Shown: positions 17,010 through 25,469 of the stretch, in pieces
How positions within the stretch are numbered: the stretch's first letter is position 1
Layout: each line of letters starts with the position of its first letter
From: Streptomyces atroolivaceus
GTDB taxonomy: Bacteria; Actinomycetota; Actinomycetes; Streptomycetales; Streptomycetaceae
Direction of reading: 5' to 3'
DNA: 64,000 bases
NCBI RefSeq assembly: GCF_000717025.1
Contig: NZ_JNXG01000001.1
Span: 248,001 to 312,000, forward strand
Made by a program: the position numbers and the translations under genes
Notes under the pieces: model-generated
What the model was told of the DNA's origin: nothing
Database searches by the model: none
What the model saw: only the letters and a program-made list of their open reading frames with translations

Positions 17010-17354
17010 TCAGGAATCGACGCCGCTCCGGCCGGCTGCGGGCCGCCGCAGTTGCTCGTTGAGGCGCAGGGCCTCTTCGAGCTGGTCCTCCAGGATGACG
17101 ATGCGGCAGGCGGCCTCGATCGGGGTGCCGCCGTCCACCAGCTCGCGCGCCCGGGCGGCGATGCGCAGTTGGTAGCGCGAGTACCGGCGGTGGCCGCCTT
17201 CGGAGCGCAGCGGGGTGATCAGGCGGGCGTCACCGATCGCCCTGAGGAAGCCTGCTGTCGCACCGATCATCTCGGCGGCCCGCCCCATCGTGTACGCGGG
17301 GTAGTCGTCGTCGTCGAAACGGTCCGTGGCGTGCGACGGGGATTCCGGGGGCAT
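17010..17354 (-). CDS. MerR-like helix-turn-helix regulator, copy 1
   Basis: A 114-residue DNA-binding protein. After an acidic lead (DDDDYPAY) comes a MerR-type winged helix: TMGRAAEMIGATAGFLRAIGD, the wing LRSEGGHRRYSRYQLRIAARARELV, then a helical tail (RIVILEDQLEEALRLNEQL) that would form the dimer coiled coil. No cysteines suitable for metal binding are visible, so it may be ligand-independent or sense an organic signal. It closely resembles the protein at 25106-25444. ATG 17354 with an AGGTG site is chosen; the frame is open 17 codons further. It lies upstream of csp on the same strand. Confidence 0.82.
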   Translation of the reverse strand: MPPESPSHATDRFDDDDYPAYTMGRAAEMIGATAGFLRAIGDARLITPLRSEGGHRRYSRYQLRIAARARELVDGGTPIEAACRIVILEDQLEEALRLNEQLRRPAAGRSGVDS

Positions 17355-17545
17355 CTGCACCTCTTCTGCTGCGCACCGGACCACCGATATGGCCTGGCTG
17401 CACAAGAAAGCCTAGGCGTACCGAAAAGTCATGTCTATCGCGGCCGGAACAGGTTTCCGCCGCCCCCGGCCTCGCGGGGGCCCGGGTGCGTCCCGCGGGG
17501 CGCCGGGCGAGAGCCCTCCGTAGCCACACGGACACCCCAACGACG

Positions 17546-17561
17546 CTGACCGACCGGTCAG
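17546..17561. promoter_or_regulatory. Palindrome CTGACC-GACC-GGTCAG next to a -35 box
   Basis: Perfect 6-bp arms around GACC, directly abutting TTGTCG at 17562-17567. Its form is like operators of TetR-family repressors. No TetR gene is adjacent, so any regulator would act from elsewhere. Confidence 0.4.
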
Positions 17562-17590
17562 TTGTCGGCAGACCTGCGAACGGTCATACT
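17562..17590 (+). promoter_or_regulatory. Candidate promoter of the PAP2-like gene
   Basis: TTGTCG (17562-17567) and CATACT (17585-17590) are separated by 17 nt. Transcription would begin at about 17597, the first base of the following inverted repeat. Confidence 0.5.
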
Positions 17591-17596
17591 GCACGG

Positions 17597-17632
17597 GTAG
17601 CCCTTCACGCATCCCCCGTCGTGAAGGGCTAC
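17597..17632 (+). promoter_or_regulatory. 13-bp hairpin at the predicted 5' end of the PAP2-like mRNA
   Basis: GTAGCCCTTCACG (17597-17609) pairs perfectly with CGTGAAGGGCTAC (17620-17632) across a 10-nt loop. It could stabilise the 5' end, act as an early terminator, or mark the end of an unseen small transcript. Confidence 0.5.
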
Positions 17633-17694
17633 GTTCATGCGCGGCCACGGGCGTTTCCCGGCCCGCGAGGCCCACGTGACCGGGAGCACACAGC

Positions 17695-18279
17695 ATGAGC
17701 GGCACCGACAGGACCACCGCGGTGGCCCGTACGGTCACTGACGTCCTGCAGCCCCGCAACGTCCTGCTCGTGGGCATGCTCGCCATCGGGGCGGCCTCCG
17801 CCGGTGACTGGACAGGGCTCCCCTGGGGGTTCCTCGGCGCCCTCTGCGCCGGCCTGGTCCCCGCCGGCTACATCGAGTGGGAACGCGGGCGCGGTACCTG
17901 GGGCGACCGCCACGTCGTGGACCGGACCCAGCGGGCCCCCGTCTTCCTGGTGATCCTGGGTTCGCTCGGCACCGGCGCACTGATCATGGTGCTGGGCCAC
18001 GCGCCCCGCGGCATCCTGATCGCCACCTGCTCCCTGTGGGTCATGACGACCGTGCTCCTGGCGGTCAACACGCTCTGGAAGATCTCGGTCGACTCGGCGG
18101 TCGCGTCGGCCGTGGTCGCTCTTCTCAGCACCACGCACTCACTGTGGTGGCTGTGCGCGGGTGCCCCGGCCCTGGCCGTGTGCTGGTCGCGGGTCGCACT
18201 GCGTTACCACTCGGTGGCCCAGACGGCCGCGGGGGCGGCGGTGGGGGCGGCGACGGCGGCCGGCTTCCTCTTCGCCTGA
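17695..18279 (+). CDS. PAP2-like integral membrane protein
   Basis: A 194-residue membrane protein with about five to six transmembrane helices. It resembles the PAP2 (phosphatidic acid phosphatase type 2) superfamily: KISVDSAVASAVVALL aligns with the central KxSxHxA region and SRVALRYHSVAQTAAGAAVG with the terminal SRxxxxxHxxxD region. The usual final Asp is Gln here, and the histidine of the PSGH motif is replaced by Asp-Ser. The catalytic set is therefore incomplete and phosphatase activity is doubtful. It starts with ATG 62 nt after a strong hairpin. Confidence 0.65.
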   Translation: MSGTDRTTAVARTVTDVLQPRNVLLVGMLAIGAASAGDWTGLPWGFLGALCAGLVPAGYIEWERGRGTWGDRHVVDRTQRAPVFLVILGSLGTGALIMVLGHAPRGILIATCSLWVMTTVLLAVNTLWKISVDSAVASAVVALLSTTHSLWWLCAGAPALAVCWSRVALRYHSVAQTAAGAAVGAATAAGFLFA

Positions 18280-18434
18280 ACCACGCGGGACCGCCTTGTC
18301 CCTCGCTGCTGAGCAGCCCGGAGCTCCGGGCGGTTCCGTTCGCCCGGCCGGCCCGGACGGCCCCGATTGCGGGTCTGCCCGGGAGCCGGTTTCGTTGACG
18401 GAGGGGTTGCGCAGCGAGCCGGAGGGAGCACCGC

Positions 18435-18653
18435 ATGCCCAGGAAGACGTCGAACTCCAAAGCCGGTCTGCTCCTGAGCCTGGGCAGCAGCGCGGTCGCC
18501 GTCGTGCGTGCCGTCAAGCAGGTGCGCAGGGCCGGAGCCACCCAGGGCAAGCTGACGGCCGCGCACACCCTGGCGGGAGTTCTGCCCCTGGTCACGTCCG
18601 CCCTGCTCGTCCTGCGCCGGCTCCGCAGACACTCGCGGCAGCACCACCGGTGA
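18435..18653 (+). CDS. Small hypothetical membrane-associated protein
   Basis: A 72-residue basic protein with an excellent GGAGGG ribosome-binding site. It has two moderately hydrophobic helices (about residues 10-25 and 44-60) and a very basic C-terminus (LRRLRRHSRQHHR). I do not recognise a family. It may be co-transcribed with the PAP2-like gene, 155 nt upstream. Confidence 0.6.
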   Translation: MPRKTSNSKAGLLLSLGSSAVAVVRAVKQVRRAGATQGKLTAAHTLAGVLPLVTSALLVLRRLRRHSRQHHR

Positions 18654-18677
18654 AGGGCGCCGCCGGACGCCCCGTGC

Positions 18678-19091
18678 TCAGAGCGCCGCGGTCCGGGCCT
18701 CCACCCCTGTCCGCCCCCGCAGCCCGTCCAGCACCCGGGCGCGGAGCAGCTCGTACTCCTCGCGGAGCCGGACGATCTCCGCGGGCCGCTCGACGGCCAC
18801 GCCCCCGGACACGGTCTCGTGCGGTGCGAACTGCTCCCGCGTCAGGTCGATCTCCACACCCATGCCCAGCCGGTTCCACCAGTGGTAGTCGACGCGCTCG
18901 CCGTCGATCCGCACCTCGCCCCGGATCAGCTCGCCGCCCAGCAGGTCGTTGACCACGAGGGCGGTCACACCGCACTGGTCCCGGGCCGGGTTCCCCGGAT
19001 CCCAGTGCGCCCGGTGTGCGGGGGTGGTCGTGTCCGCGTCCCAGCTGCTGCGGATCGCGGCTTCGATGTCGGTGAGGAGGAGTGGGTCCAT
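18678..19091 (-). CDS. YunG-family protein
   Basis: A 137-residue cytoplasmic protein. The pattern AIRSSWDADT, HWDPGNPARDQCGVTALVVNDLLGGELIRGEV, HWWNRLGMGVEIDLTREQF matches the YunG family. It carries a conserved Cys in DQCGVTAL and His in YHWWNRL, suggesting a papain-like or transglutaminase-like fold of unknown activity. ATG at 19091 is chosen because the ten upstream residues look non-coding. It lies 52 nt downstream of the SpoIIE-type phosphatase gene, possibly in one transcript. Confidence 0.75.
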   Translation of the reverse strand: MDPLLLTDIEAAIRSSWDADTTTPAHRAHWDPGNPARDQCGVTALVVNDLLGGELIRGEVRIDGERVDYHWWNRLGMGVEIDLTREQFAPHETVSGGVAVERPAEIVRLREEYELLRARVLDGLRGRTGVEARTAAL

Positions 19092-19143
19092 GGTGTGGAT
19101 CGTCGCACCCGCCACCGACAACGCCCCTGGATGCCAGAGGTGT

Positions 19144-20838
19144 TCAGCAGCCCCGGCTCCTCGACACGAGCACCGCGATGTCGTCCTCGGCCGTGTCGGC
19201 GAACCGGTCCACGACCTCGTCCAGCAGGTCCTGGAGCCGTCCGCCGGCCGGAAGGGTGAGCCGCGTGAGCCGCCCGATGGACACGTCGATGTCCTCGCCC
19301 CGGCGTTCCACCAGCCCGTCGGTGTACATGAACAGCACCGTCCCGGGCCCGCACGGCAGCACCGTCGTCCTGTACCCGCCGAAGCCCGTTCCCAGGGGCG
19401 GCCCCACGGGCATGGCCGCCACCCGCGCCCCGGTGGCCCCCGGGTCGAGGAACACCGGTGGCGGATGCCCCGCGCTGGCCACCTCGCAGACCCCCTCCCG
19501 CCGGTCGACGACCGCGATCAGGCACGTCGCCGCCCGGTCGAGGCCGGACCGTTCGACGGCCTTGTCGAGACGATCCAGGACGCGGTGCGGCGGGTGGTCG
19601 TCCTCGGCCATGAGGCGCAGCATCGAGCGGTAGTTGCTCATGGCGACGGCCGCCTCCACGCCGTGGCCCATCACGTCGCCCATCACCTTCATGTGGCGGC
19701 CCCCCTTCAGCGGAATGGCGTCGAACCAGTCGCCGCCGACCACCGCCCCCTCCCCCGCGGGAAGGTAGAGCGACGCGATCTCGATGCCCGGGTTCGGCAC
19801 CCGCGGCTCGGAGAGCAGGGACCGCTGGAGCTCCACGGCGACGTGGTGCTCGTGCGTGTAGCGGTACGCGTGGTCCACGTCGACGGCGGCTCGGCCCGCG
19901 AGCGTCCGGGCGACGACGACGTCCAGCCCTTCGGTGAACGGCGGCGAGTCCCCGGCCCGCAGCAGACTGAGAACCCCCAGCGGGCGTCCGCGCGCGGTGA
20001 GCGGCACGACGACCGCCGAGTGCAGGCCGACGGCACGGTAGGCGGCGACCCGTTCGGGGGTGGGCGCGGCGCGGCCGGGCTGCCGGTCGCCGGAGAGGTT
20101 CTCGATCACCGGCTCGTCGGCGGCCAGGCAGCGGGGCACGGCCGCGTCCTCCTGGTAGTCGATGTCCGTACCCGGCCCTCCGAACTGATCGAGCGCGTCC
20201 GCGAGTTCCGGGGTGGCCGCCACTCCGGCGCGCCGCAGCCGCAGCACTCCGGGCGGGGGCTCACGCCGGCTCTGCCCGTCGTCCTGGGGGATCATCTCGA
20301 CCACGGCCGCGTCGGCCATGACGGGCACCACGAACTCCGCGAGTTCCTGACAGGTGGTTTCCACGTCGAGCGTCGTGCCGATGCTGACGGCCGCGTTGTC
20401 GAGGAGCGTCAGATAGCTCCTGGCCCTCTTGAGCTCCTCCCGTTCGTTCTGGGTGGCGGTGACCTCCTGGGCGATCCCGACCAGCCCCCGGACCCGCCCG
20501 TCCTCCTCCAGCCGGTGGAGGGCGACACGCCAGTACCGCCGCTCAATGACGGAGTCCACCCAGGTCTGCCCGCTGGTGGTGATCTCACGGGGCCGCCCGT
20601 CGGCCAGTACCTGCCGCATCACGTCCGTCCGCACGGCCATGTCCGGCAGCACCTCGGCGACGGTCCTGCCCAGGTGCGCGGCGCCAGGGACACCGTTGAG
20701 CCGTTCGAGTGCCGGGTTCACGTACACGTAGCGCAGCTCCGTGTCGAAGACGGCGACCCCGGCCGGGCTGCTGCCGATCAGCGCGGCCAGCGCCGCGGCG
20801 TCGGAGCGCGGCGGGTCGGCGTGCTCTTCGGCATGCAA
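19144..20838 (-). CDS. PAS-GAF-PP2C (SpoIIE-type) serine phosphatase
   Basis: A 564-residue cytoplasmic signalling phosphatase. Domains in order: PAS (about 10-130; GVAVFDTELRYVYVNPALERL), GAF (about 150-315) and a SpoIIE/RsbU-type PP2C domain (about 335-560). Metal-binding motifs are intact: VVGGDWFDAI, GDVMGHGVEAA, YTDGLVERR and EDDIAVLV. Such enzymes dephosphorylate anti-anti-sigma factors, releasing sigma factors in response to the signal bound by PAS or GAF. The TTG at 20838 has GGAGG at a good distance, and the upstream frame is Arg/Pro-rich non-coding. No sigma or anti-sigma gene adjoins. A separate anti-sigma-type ATPase lies at 26091. Confidence 0.88.
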   Translation of the reverse strand: MHAEEHADPPRSDAAALAALIGSSPAGVAVFDTELRYVYVNPALERLNGVPGAAHLGRTVAEVLPDMAVRTDVMRQVLADGRPREITTSGQTWVDSVIERRYWRVALHRLEEDGRVRGLVGIAQEVTATQNEREELKRARSYLTLLDNAAVSIGTTLDVETTCQELAEFVVPVMADAAVVEMIPQDDGQSRREPPPGVLRLRRAGVAATPELADALDQFGGPGTDIDYQEDAAVPRCLAADEPVIENLSGDRQPGRAAPTPERVAAYRAVGLHSAVVVPLTARGRPLGVLSLLRAGDSPPFTEGLDVVVARTLAGRAAVDVDHAYRYTHEHHVAVELQRSLLSEPRVPNPGIEIASLYLPAGEGAVVGGDWFDAIPLKGGRHMKVMGDVMGHGVEAAVAMSNYRSMLRLMAEDDHPPHRVLDRLDKAVERSGLDRAATCLIAVVDRREGVCEVASAGHPPPVFLDPGATGARVAAMPVGPPLGTGFGGYRTTVLPCGPGTVLFMYTDGLVERRGEDIDVSIGRLTRLTLPAGGRLQDLLDEVVDRFADTAEDDIAVLVSRSRGC

Positions 20839-20914
20839 CGGAGCCTCCAGAGGGGTACACGCCCGACGTGTGCGGAGGGGCCGGTCCTCACAAGGCCGCC
20901 CGGCACCCGGCACC

Positions 20915-21658
20915 TCATCGTCCGCCGCCCCGCTCCGCCCCGCATCTCCGCGGACCGGGGCCACCGGTGCCGAGGCTGTCCAGGGACACCGTCCCCTCGG
21001 ACGCCGCCGCACCCGGCGGCAGCTCGAAGGCGGCCGCGACCCGGCTCGGCACCGGGGCCAGCCCGAGCAGCCCGGTCACCAGCAGGCCGGCCAGGTGGTG
21101 CCAGGCCGGGGCCCGGCGGATCATCGCGTGGTCGCTGCCCGGAATCGTCACCAGACAGGTACGGGCCCCCGCGCGGCGTGCCCTGGCCATGAGCGACTGG
21201 GACGCCAGGGGACTCGTCACCCGGTCCCGGGTGCTGTGCAGCAGGACCACGTCTCGCCCCGCCAGCTGTGTCACCGGGTCTCCGGGCGGACACCACGGGG
21301 CAAGGCCGATCACCGAGCGGACCAGGGGGTGCCCGGCCGCGTGGAGCGCGGCGCGTGCGCCCATGGAGTGGCCGAGGAGGACCACGGGGATGTCCCCCGC
21401 CTCGCGCCGCAGGGCGTCCAGCGTCCGTACGGCGTCGTGCAGGGGGTCCTCGCGGGAGCCGTTCCAGCCCCGGTGCGTGTAACGGACCCGCTGGACGCGC
21501 ACACCGGAGTCACCGCGCACCGCGCGGGCCACCACGCGCGAGACCGGCAGCATCCGCAGGCCGGGCAGGTTCAGAGCGCCGGGTGCCGGCGCCGACAGGC
21601 CCGTCTCGTAGCCGCCGTGGAGGACGAGCACCGCTGCCGAGGGCGGTCTTGCGGCCAC
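20915..21658 (-). CDS. Alpha/beta hydrolase
   Basis: A 247-residue serine hydrolase, probably cytoplasmic. The nucleophile elbow GHSMG places Ser98, the acid is probably Asp145 (HSTRDRVTS) and the base His177 (GSDHAMI). An N-terminal VLVLHGG provides the oxyanion loop. The last 35 residues are Gly/Arg-rich and probably disordered. It is a typical small esterase or thioesterase-like fold without clues to substrate, located 76 nt upstream of the phosphatase gene on the same strand. Confidence 0.78.
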   Translation of the reverse strand: MAARPPSAAVLVLHGGYETGLSAPAPGALNLPGLRMLPVSRVVARAVRGDSGVRVQRVRYTHRGWNGSREDPLHDAVRTLDALRREAGDIPVVLLGHSMGARAALHAAGHPLVRSVIGLAPWCPPGDPVTQLAGRDVVLLHSTRDRVTSPLASQSLMARARRAGARTCLVTIPGSDHAMIRRAPAWHHLAGLLVTGLLGLAPVPSRVAAAFELPPGAAASEGTVSLDSLGTGGPGPRRCGAERGGGR

Positions 21659-21817
21659 ACGTACCTCCAGATGGGTGTGCGGGGCCGACGCCCGCGCACT
21701 CCCCCCATGTTCGGTGCCGGACGGCGTACGGATGGGCCGAACGTGTCCATGCGTCAGAAGTGCCGTTCACTGTACGAGGCACGGACCGTACCCGTACGCG
21801 ACCCAAGGAGCGCCGAC

Positions 21818-22303
21818 ATGGCGTCAGGACCTCACATCGGCCAGCCCGCACCGGACTTCACCCTCCCTGGCGGGACACTCACCGACGACACCTTCGAACG
21901 GCGCGACCACACGCTCTCCGCCGCGCGCGGCCGGGCGGTCGTCCTGGCCTTCTACCCGGGTGACAACACGACCGTCTGCACCAAGCAGCTCTGCTCCTAC
22001 TCCTCGGGCCTGGAGACCTTCGAAGGCCTCGACGCCGAGGTCTGGGGAATCAGTCCACAGGGTGTGGACAGCCACGAGTCCTTCGCCCGCGGCCACGGCC
22101 TGCGCATGCCCCTGCTGGCCGACACGGGGCGGGAGACCGCCCGCGCCTACGGGGTCGCCGCGCCCGGTATCGGCGTACGCCGGTCCGTGTTCCTGATCGG
22201 GCCGGACGGTGTGCTGCGCTGGAAGCACGTCGCGCTGCTCGGTGCCACCTTCCAGTCGCTCGACACCCTCGCCCAGCAGCTCTCCGGCATCAGAACTCCG
22301 TGA
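21818..22303 (+). CDS. bcp: Bcp-type thiol peroxidase (peroxiredoxin)
   Basis: A 161-residue cytoplasmic peroxiredoxin. The peroxidatic Cys54 sits in DNTTVCTKQLC with the resolving Cys59 five residues later, the arrangement of atypical two-cysteine Bcp/PrxQ enzymes. FYPGDNTTVCT is a variant of FYPxxxTPxCT with Thr in place of Pro. It reduces peroxides with thioredoxin as electron donor. ATG 21818 has AAGGAG upstream; the long open frame upstream is not coding. A short hairpin follows (22306-22324). Confidence 0.88.
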   Translation: MASGPHIGQPAPDFTLPGGTLTDDTFERRDHTLSAARGRAVVLAFYPGDNTTVCTKQLCSYSSGLETFEGLDAEVWGISPQGVDSHESFARGHGLRMPLLADTGRETARAYGVAAPGIGVRRSVFLIGPDGVLRWKHVALLGATFQSLDTLAQQLSGIRTP

Positions 22304-22305
22304 AG

Positions 22306-22324
22306 ACTGCCGGACTCCGGCAGT
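22306..22324 (+). terminator. Short hairpin after the peroxiredoxin gene
   Basis: ACTGCCGG (22306-22313) pairs with CCGGCAGT (22317-22324) across ACT, right after the stop codon. Confidence 0.5.
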
Positions 22325-22408
22325 ACCCCCACAACGCCCGCCGTGGGACCATTCAGCCAGTTCGACAGAAGCGCGTCGGGGGACAGCGAACACCGGGGGA
22401 GTGATCAC

Positions 22409-22930
22409 GTGACCGTTCTTCTCGGTCTCGGCATTGCGGGAATCGTCCTTCTCGCCCTCTCCCTGATCTTCGACGGCATCCTGGAAGGGCTCCTCGGTGA
22501 CGCACTGGGCGGGCTGCTGAACGGCTTCTTCGACGGCCTGCTCTCGCTGCCGGTCATCGCCGGCTTCCTGTCCATGCTCGGCTTCGGCGGCGCGATCGTG
22601 CTCGGCACCACCGGCACCGGCATCCCGGTGGCCCTCGCGGCCGGCGCCGTGGCGGGCGTCGTCGCGGCCTGGCTGACCTGGAAGTTCAGCCAGGCCCTGA
22701 TGCGGGATCAGACCACGGCCACACCACGCGGCGACGACCTCGTCGGCACCTCGGGCTCCGTCGTCACACCGATCCCGGCCGACGGCTACGGCGAGGTCCT
22801 GCTGCGACTCGCGGGCCAGACCGTGAAGTTCTCCGCGAAGAGTGCCGTCCCCGTCGAACGCGGCGCGGAGATCTGGGTGGAGGCCACCCTCTCGACCACC
22901 TCGGTCACGGTCCGCCCCGTCGAGCGCTGA
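22409..22930 (+). CDS. NfeD-like membrane protein
   Basis: A 173-residue protein with three hydrophobic segments in the N-terminal 95 residues and a C-terminal OB-fold-like domain (about 105-173; DLVGTSGSVVTPIPADGYGEVLLRLAGQTV, GAEIWVEATL). NfeD-type proteins partner flotillins in membrane microdomains, and a flotillin gene starts 83 nt downstream on the same strand. GTG 22409 follows a GGGGGAG site. It corresponds to the short NfeD class without a protease domain. Confidence 0.8.
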   Translation: MTVLLGLGIAGIVLLALSLIFDGILEGLLGDALGGLLNGFFDGLLSLPVIAGFLSMLGFGGAIVLGTTGTGIPVALAAGAVAGVVAAWLTWKFSQALMRDQTTATPRGDDLVGTSGSVVTPIPADGYGEVLLRLAGQTVKFSAKSAVPVERGAEIWVEATLSTTSVTVRPVER

Positions 22931-23013
22931 CCACCACCGAGCCGCACGCCTGTCCGAAACCGGTACAGCCGAACACACTGCCGTCCCGTCGGGAGGGCAG
23001 GGGGGAACCGTTC

Positions 23014-24459
23014 ATGAGTCCAGTAGTGATCGCCATCGTCGGAATCGTCGTACTCGTCGTACTCCTCGCCCTCGCCGTGATCACCCGGTACAAGGTCGCG
23101 GGCCCCAGCCAGGCCTTCATCATCACCGGCCGCCGCGGCAAGAAGTCCACCGATCCCGTCACCGGCCGCACCAGCATCGACAACAGCGGCCAGAAGGTCG
23201 TCGTCGGCGGTGGCGTCTTCGTGGTGCCGTTCGTCCAGCAGAAGTTCACCCTGGACCTCTCCAGCCGGCACATCCCCGTCGCGGTGCGCGGAGCCGTCAC
23301 CCTGCGCGGTGTGAAGTCCAACCTCGAAGGCGTCGCGATCGTCAAGGTCGGCGGCAGCGAGGACGCGATCCGCGCCGCGGCCCAGCGCTTCCTCCAGCAG
23401 CAGAACGGCATCGTCGGCTTCACCCAGGAAGTGCTCTCCGGAGCCCTCCGCGCCATCGTCGGCCGTATGTCCGTCGAGGACATCATCCGCGACCGGGCCG
23501 CGTTCGCCGGCCAGGTCGCCGAGGAGGCCGAAGCCAGCCTCTCCGGCCAGGGCCTCATCCTGGACGCCTTCCAGATCCAGGACATCACCACCGAGGGCTC
23601 CTACCTCGAGGACCTCGGCCGTCCCGAGGCCGCCCGGGCCAAGCAGGAGGCCGACATCGCCGAGGCCATCGCCCGGCGCGCCTCGGAACAGGCCCGGCTG
23701 AAGGCGGCCGAGGAGATCGCCATCGCCGAGCGGACGTTCTACCTCAAGCAGGCCGAGATCAAGGCCGAGACCGAAGCCGCCGCGGCCAAGGCCAACGCCG
23801 CCGGCCCCCTCGCGGAGGCGGCCCGGCAGCAGGAGGTCCTCGCCGAGCAGGAGAAGGTGGCCCAGCGCCAGGCCGCCCTGACCGACCGCGAGCTGGACAC
23901 GAAGGTCCGCAAGCCCGCGGACGCCGCCCGCTACCGGGCGGAGCAGGAGGCCGAGGCCCGGCGCATCGCCCAGGTCAAGGAGGCCGAGGCCGACGCGGAG
24001 CGCTCCCGTCTGACCGGTCAGGGCGAGAAGCTCCACCGCTCGGCCCTCGCCGACGCCGTACGCATCGAGGGCGAGTCCGAGGCCGCCGCCATCGCCGCGA
24101 AGGGCGCCGCCGAGGCCGAGGCCATGCAGAAGAAGGCCGACGCCTTCGCGCGGTACGGCGACGCGGCCGTCCTCCAGATGCTGGTCGAGGTGCTCCCCCA
24201 GGTCGTCGCCAAGGCGTCCGAGCCGCTGAGTGCCATCGACAAGCTGACGGTCATCTCGACGGACGGCGCGAGCCAGCTGTCCCGCACGGTGACCGACAAC
24301 GTGGCCCAGGGCCTGGAGCTCCTCAATTCGACCACGGGCGTCGACCTGGGCGCGCTGCTCCGGAACCTGCAGGGCAGGACGGGCGGCACCTCGGGCGCCA
24401 CCGCACCGGCGGTGCCTTCCCCCGCGGCCGACGGCGAGAAGATCGAGATCAAGGACTGA
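23014..24459 (+). CDS. Flotillin-family SPFH protein
   Basis: A 481-residue membrane scaffold protein. One N-terminal transmembrane helix (about residues 4-23) is followed by an SPFH/Band 7 domain (about 25-210), then a long Ala/Glu-rich coiled coil (about 200-385) with the flotillin signature of repeated EAEA/KAEAE segments, and a short C-terminal tail. Flotillins organise functional membrane microdomains and affect membrane fluidity and cell-wall synthesis. It forms an NfeD-flotillin operon and is followed by a strong terminator. A second, longer flotillin occurs at 32649. Confidence 0.92.
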   Translation: MSPVVIAIVGIVVLVVLLALAVITRYKVAGPSQAFIITGRRGKKSTDPVTGRTSIDNSGQKVVVGGGVFVVPFVQQKFTLDLSSRHIPVAVRGAVTLRGVKSNLEGVAIVKVGGSEDAIRAAAQRFLQQQNGIVGFTQEVLSGALRAIVGRMSVEDIIRDRAAFAGQVAEEAEASLSGQGLILDAFQIQDITTEGSYLEDLGRPEAARAKQEADIAEAIARRASEQARLKAAEEIAIAERTFYLKQAEIKAETEAAAAKANAAGPLAEAARQQEVLAEQEKVAQRQAALTDRELDTKVRKPADAARYRAEQEAEARRIAQVKEAEADAERSRLTGQGEKLHRSALADAVRIEGESEAAAIAAKGAAEAEAMQKKADAFARYGDAAVLQMLVEVLPQVVAKASEPLSAIDKLTVISTDGASQLSRTVTDNVAQGLELLNSTTGVDLGALLRNLQGRTGGTSGATAPAVPSPAADGEKIEIKD

Positions 24460-24473
24460 CCGGACGTCCTCAC

Positions 24474-24507
24474 GTGCCCGGCCGGTGGCCGTCCACCGGC
24501 CGGGCAC
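24474..24507 (+). terminator. Terminator of the NfeD-flotillin operon
   Basis: GTGCCCGGCCGGTGG (24474-24488) pairs perfectly with CCACCGGCCGGGCAC (24493-24507) across a 4-nt loop. Confidence 0.85.
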
Positions 24508-24591
24508 ACCGGTGCGGGCCCACTCCGCCCGGACGGCTGGGACACCCGCCGCAGCGAGGCCGCCCCGAAGGCCCCGTGCCCGAGGCACCCG

Positions 24592-25026
24592 TCAGCGGAC
24601 CACCTCGATACCGCGGGCCGCGAAGACCTCCTCCTTGCCGGGCACGGCGACCATGTCGTCGGCTCCCAGGACCCTCTTGAGGTTCGGCAGCAGCGGCAGA
24701 TCGTCCAGCGACCGCACGTCGAAGAGGTCGTCCTCCCCGTCCCAGACGGGGGAGCACTCGTGGAAGACCTGGTTCCCGCCGTCGAAGACCAGTTCGTCCA
24801 CGGTCGCCAGCAGCTCGTCGCTGATCTCCAGCGCTTCGAAGAACGCGCGGGCCTCGTCCAGCACGGTGTGCTCCCAGCCGTTCTCGTACACATGGGAGTG
24901 CAGGTCGCCGACTCCTCGGGCACGGAAGCGCTCATCGATGCTGAACGCGGGCGTCAGCGTCCCGTCCCCGTACATGAGGGCCTCGATGACCGCCAGCTTG
25001 AAGTTGAAGTCCTTGAACTCAGCCAT
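24592..25026 (-). CDS. Hypothetical protein (DUF6892-like)
   Basis: A 144-residue acidic cytoplasmic protein starting MAEFKDFNFKLAVIEALMY. This opening resembles proteins I remember as DUF6892, found near immunity-like and SUKH-type genes, but the assignment is from memory. It contains SPVWDGEDDLFDVRSLDDLPLLPNLKRVL, suggesting a mixed alpha/beta fold without catalytic motifs. It is downstream of MerR-like copy 2 on the same strand with a 79-nt gap. The in-frame ATG further upstream was rejected because the added residues look non-coding. Confidence 0.65.
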   Translation of the reverse strand: MAEFKDFNFKLAVIEALMYGDGTLTPAFSIDERFRARGVGDLHSHVYENGWEHTVLDEARAFFEALEISDELLATVDELVFDGGNQVFHECSPVWDGEDDLFDVRSLDDLPLLPNLKRVLGADDMVAVPGKEEVFAARGIEVVR

Positions 25027-25105
25027 GCCGGGATGGATATCACGCCGCGCCGACAGGGCGGGCACGGCACCGGAGGCACGGCACCGGAGGCACGTCACGC
25101 ACCGC

Positions 25106-25444
25106 TCAGGCGTCCGCCCTGGAACGTGGCCCGGACGGCGAGTCGCGCAGTTCCTCGTTGATGCGCCGGGCCTCTTCCAGCTGGTCCTCGAGGATCACGA
25201 TGCGGCAGGCGGCGCCGACAGCCATGCCCTGATCGACGAGTTCGCGGGCCCGGGCGGCGATCTTCAGCTGATAGCGGGAGTACCGGCGATGCCCGCCGTC
25301 CGAACGCAGCGGCGTGATCAGGCGCTCCTCGCCCAGGGCGCGCAGGAAGGCCGGAGTGGCGCCGAGCATCTCGGCGGCCCTGCCCATGGTGTAGGCGGGG
25401 AAGTCGTCGTCGTCCAGACGACGGTAGGAAGCATCTGCGGGCAT
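25106..25444 (-). CDS. MerR-like helix-turn-helix regulator, copy 2
   Basis: A 112-residue paralogue of the protein at 17010-17354. The two share DDDD-F/Y-PAYTMGRAAEM, GAT-FLRA-G, RLITPLRS-GGHRRYSRYQL-IAARARELV and CRIVILEDQLEEA in the same order. Conservation is strongest in the DNA-binding domain and coiled coil, so the two may recognise similar sites or form heterodimers. Copy 1 is upstream of csp; copy 2 is upstream of the DUF6892-like gene. A 32-bp perfect palindrome lies 25 nt upstream of its start. Confidence 0.82.
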   Translation of the reverse strand: MPADASYRRLDDDDFPAYTMGRAAEMLGATPAFLRALGEERLITPLRSDGGHRRYSRYQLKIAARARELVDQGMAVGAACRIVILEDQLEEARRINEELRDSPSGPRSRADA

Positions 25445-25469
25445 TTAACCTCACTCGGAACGCACTGGA

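Larger units (their letters stand above)
17355..17694. other. Intergenic region with promoter elements of the PAP2-like gene
   Basis: About 340 nt between divergent genes. It holds a palindrome, a candidate promoter and a 13-bp hairpin described separately. The minus-strand promoter of the MerR-like gene presumably lies near 17380-17440, where the sequence is AT-richer, but I cannot define boxes. Confidence 0.4.

Noticed and set aside
22404..22413. ATCACGTGAC as a second parS site
   Set aside because: Only the CACGTG core matches; the flanks do not fit the ParB box.
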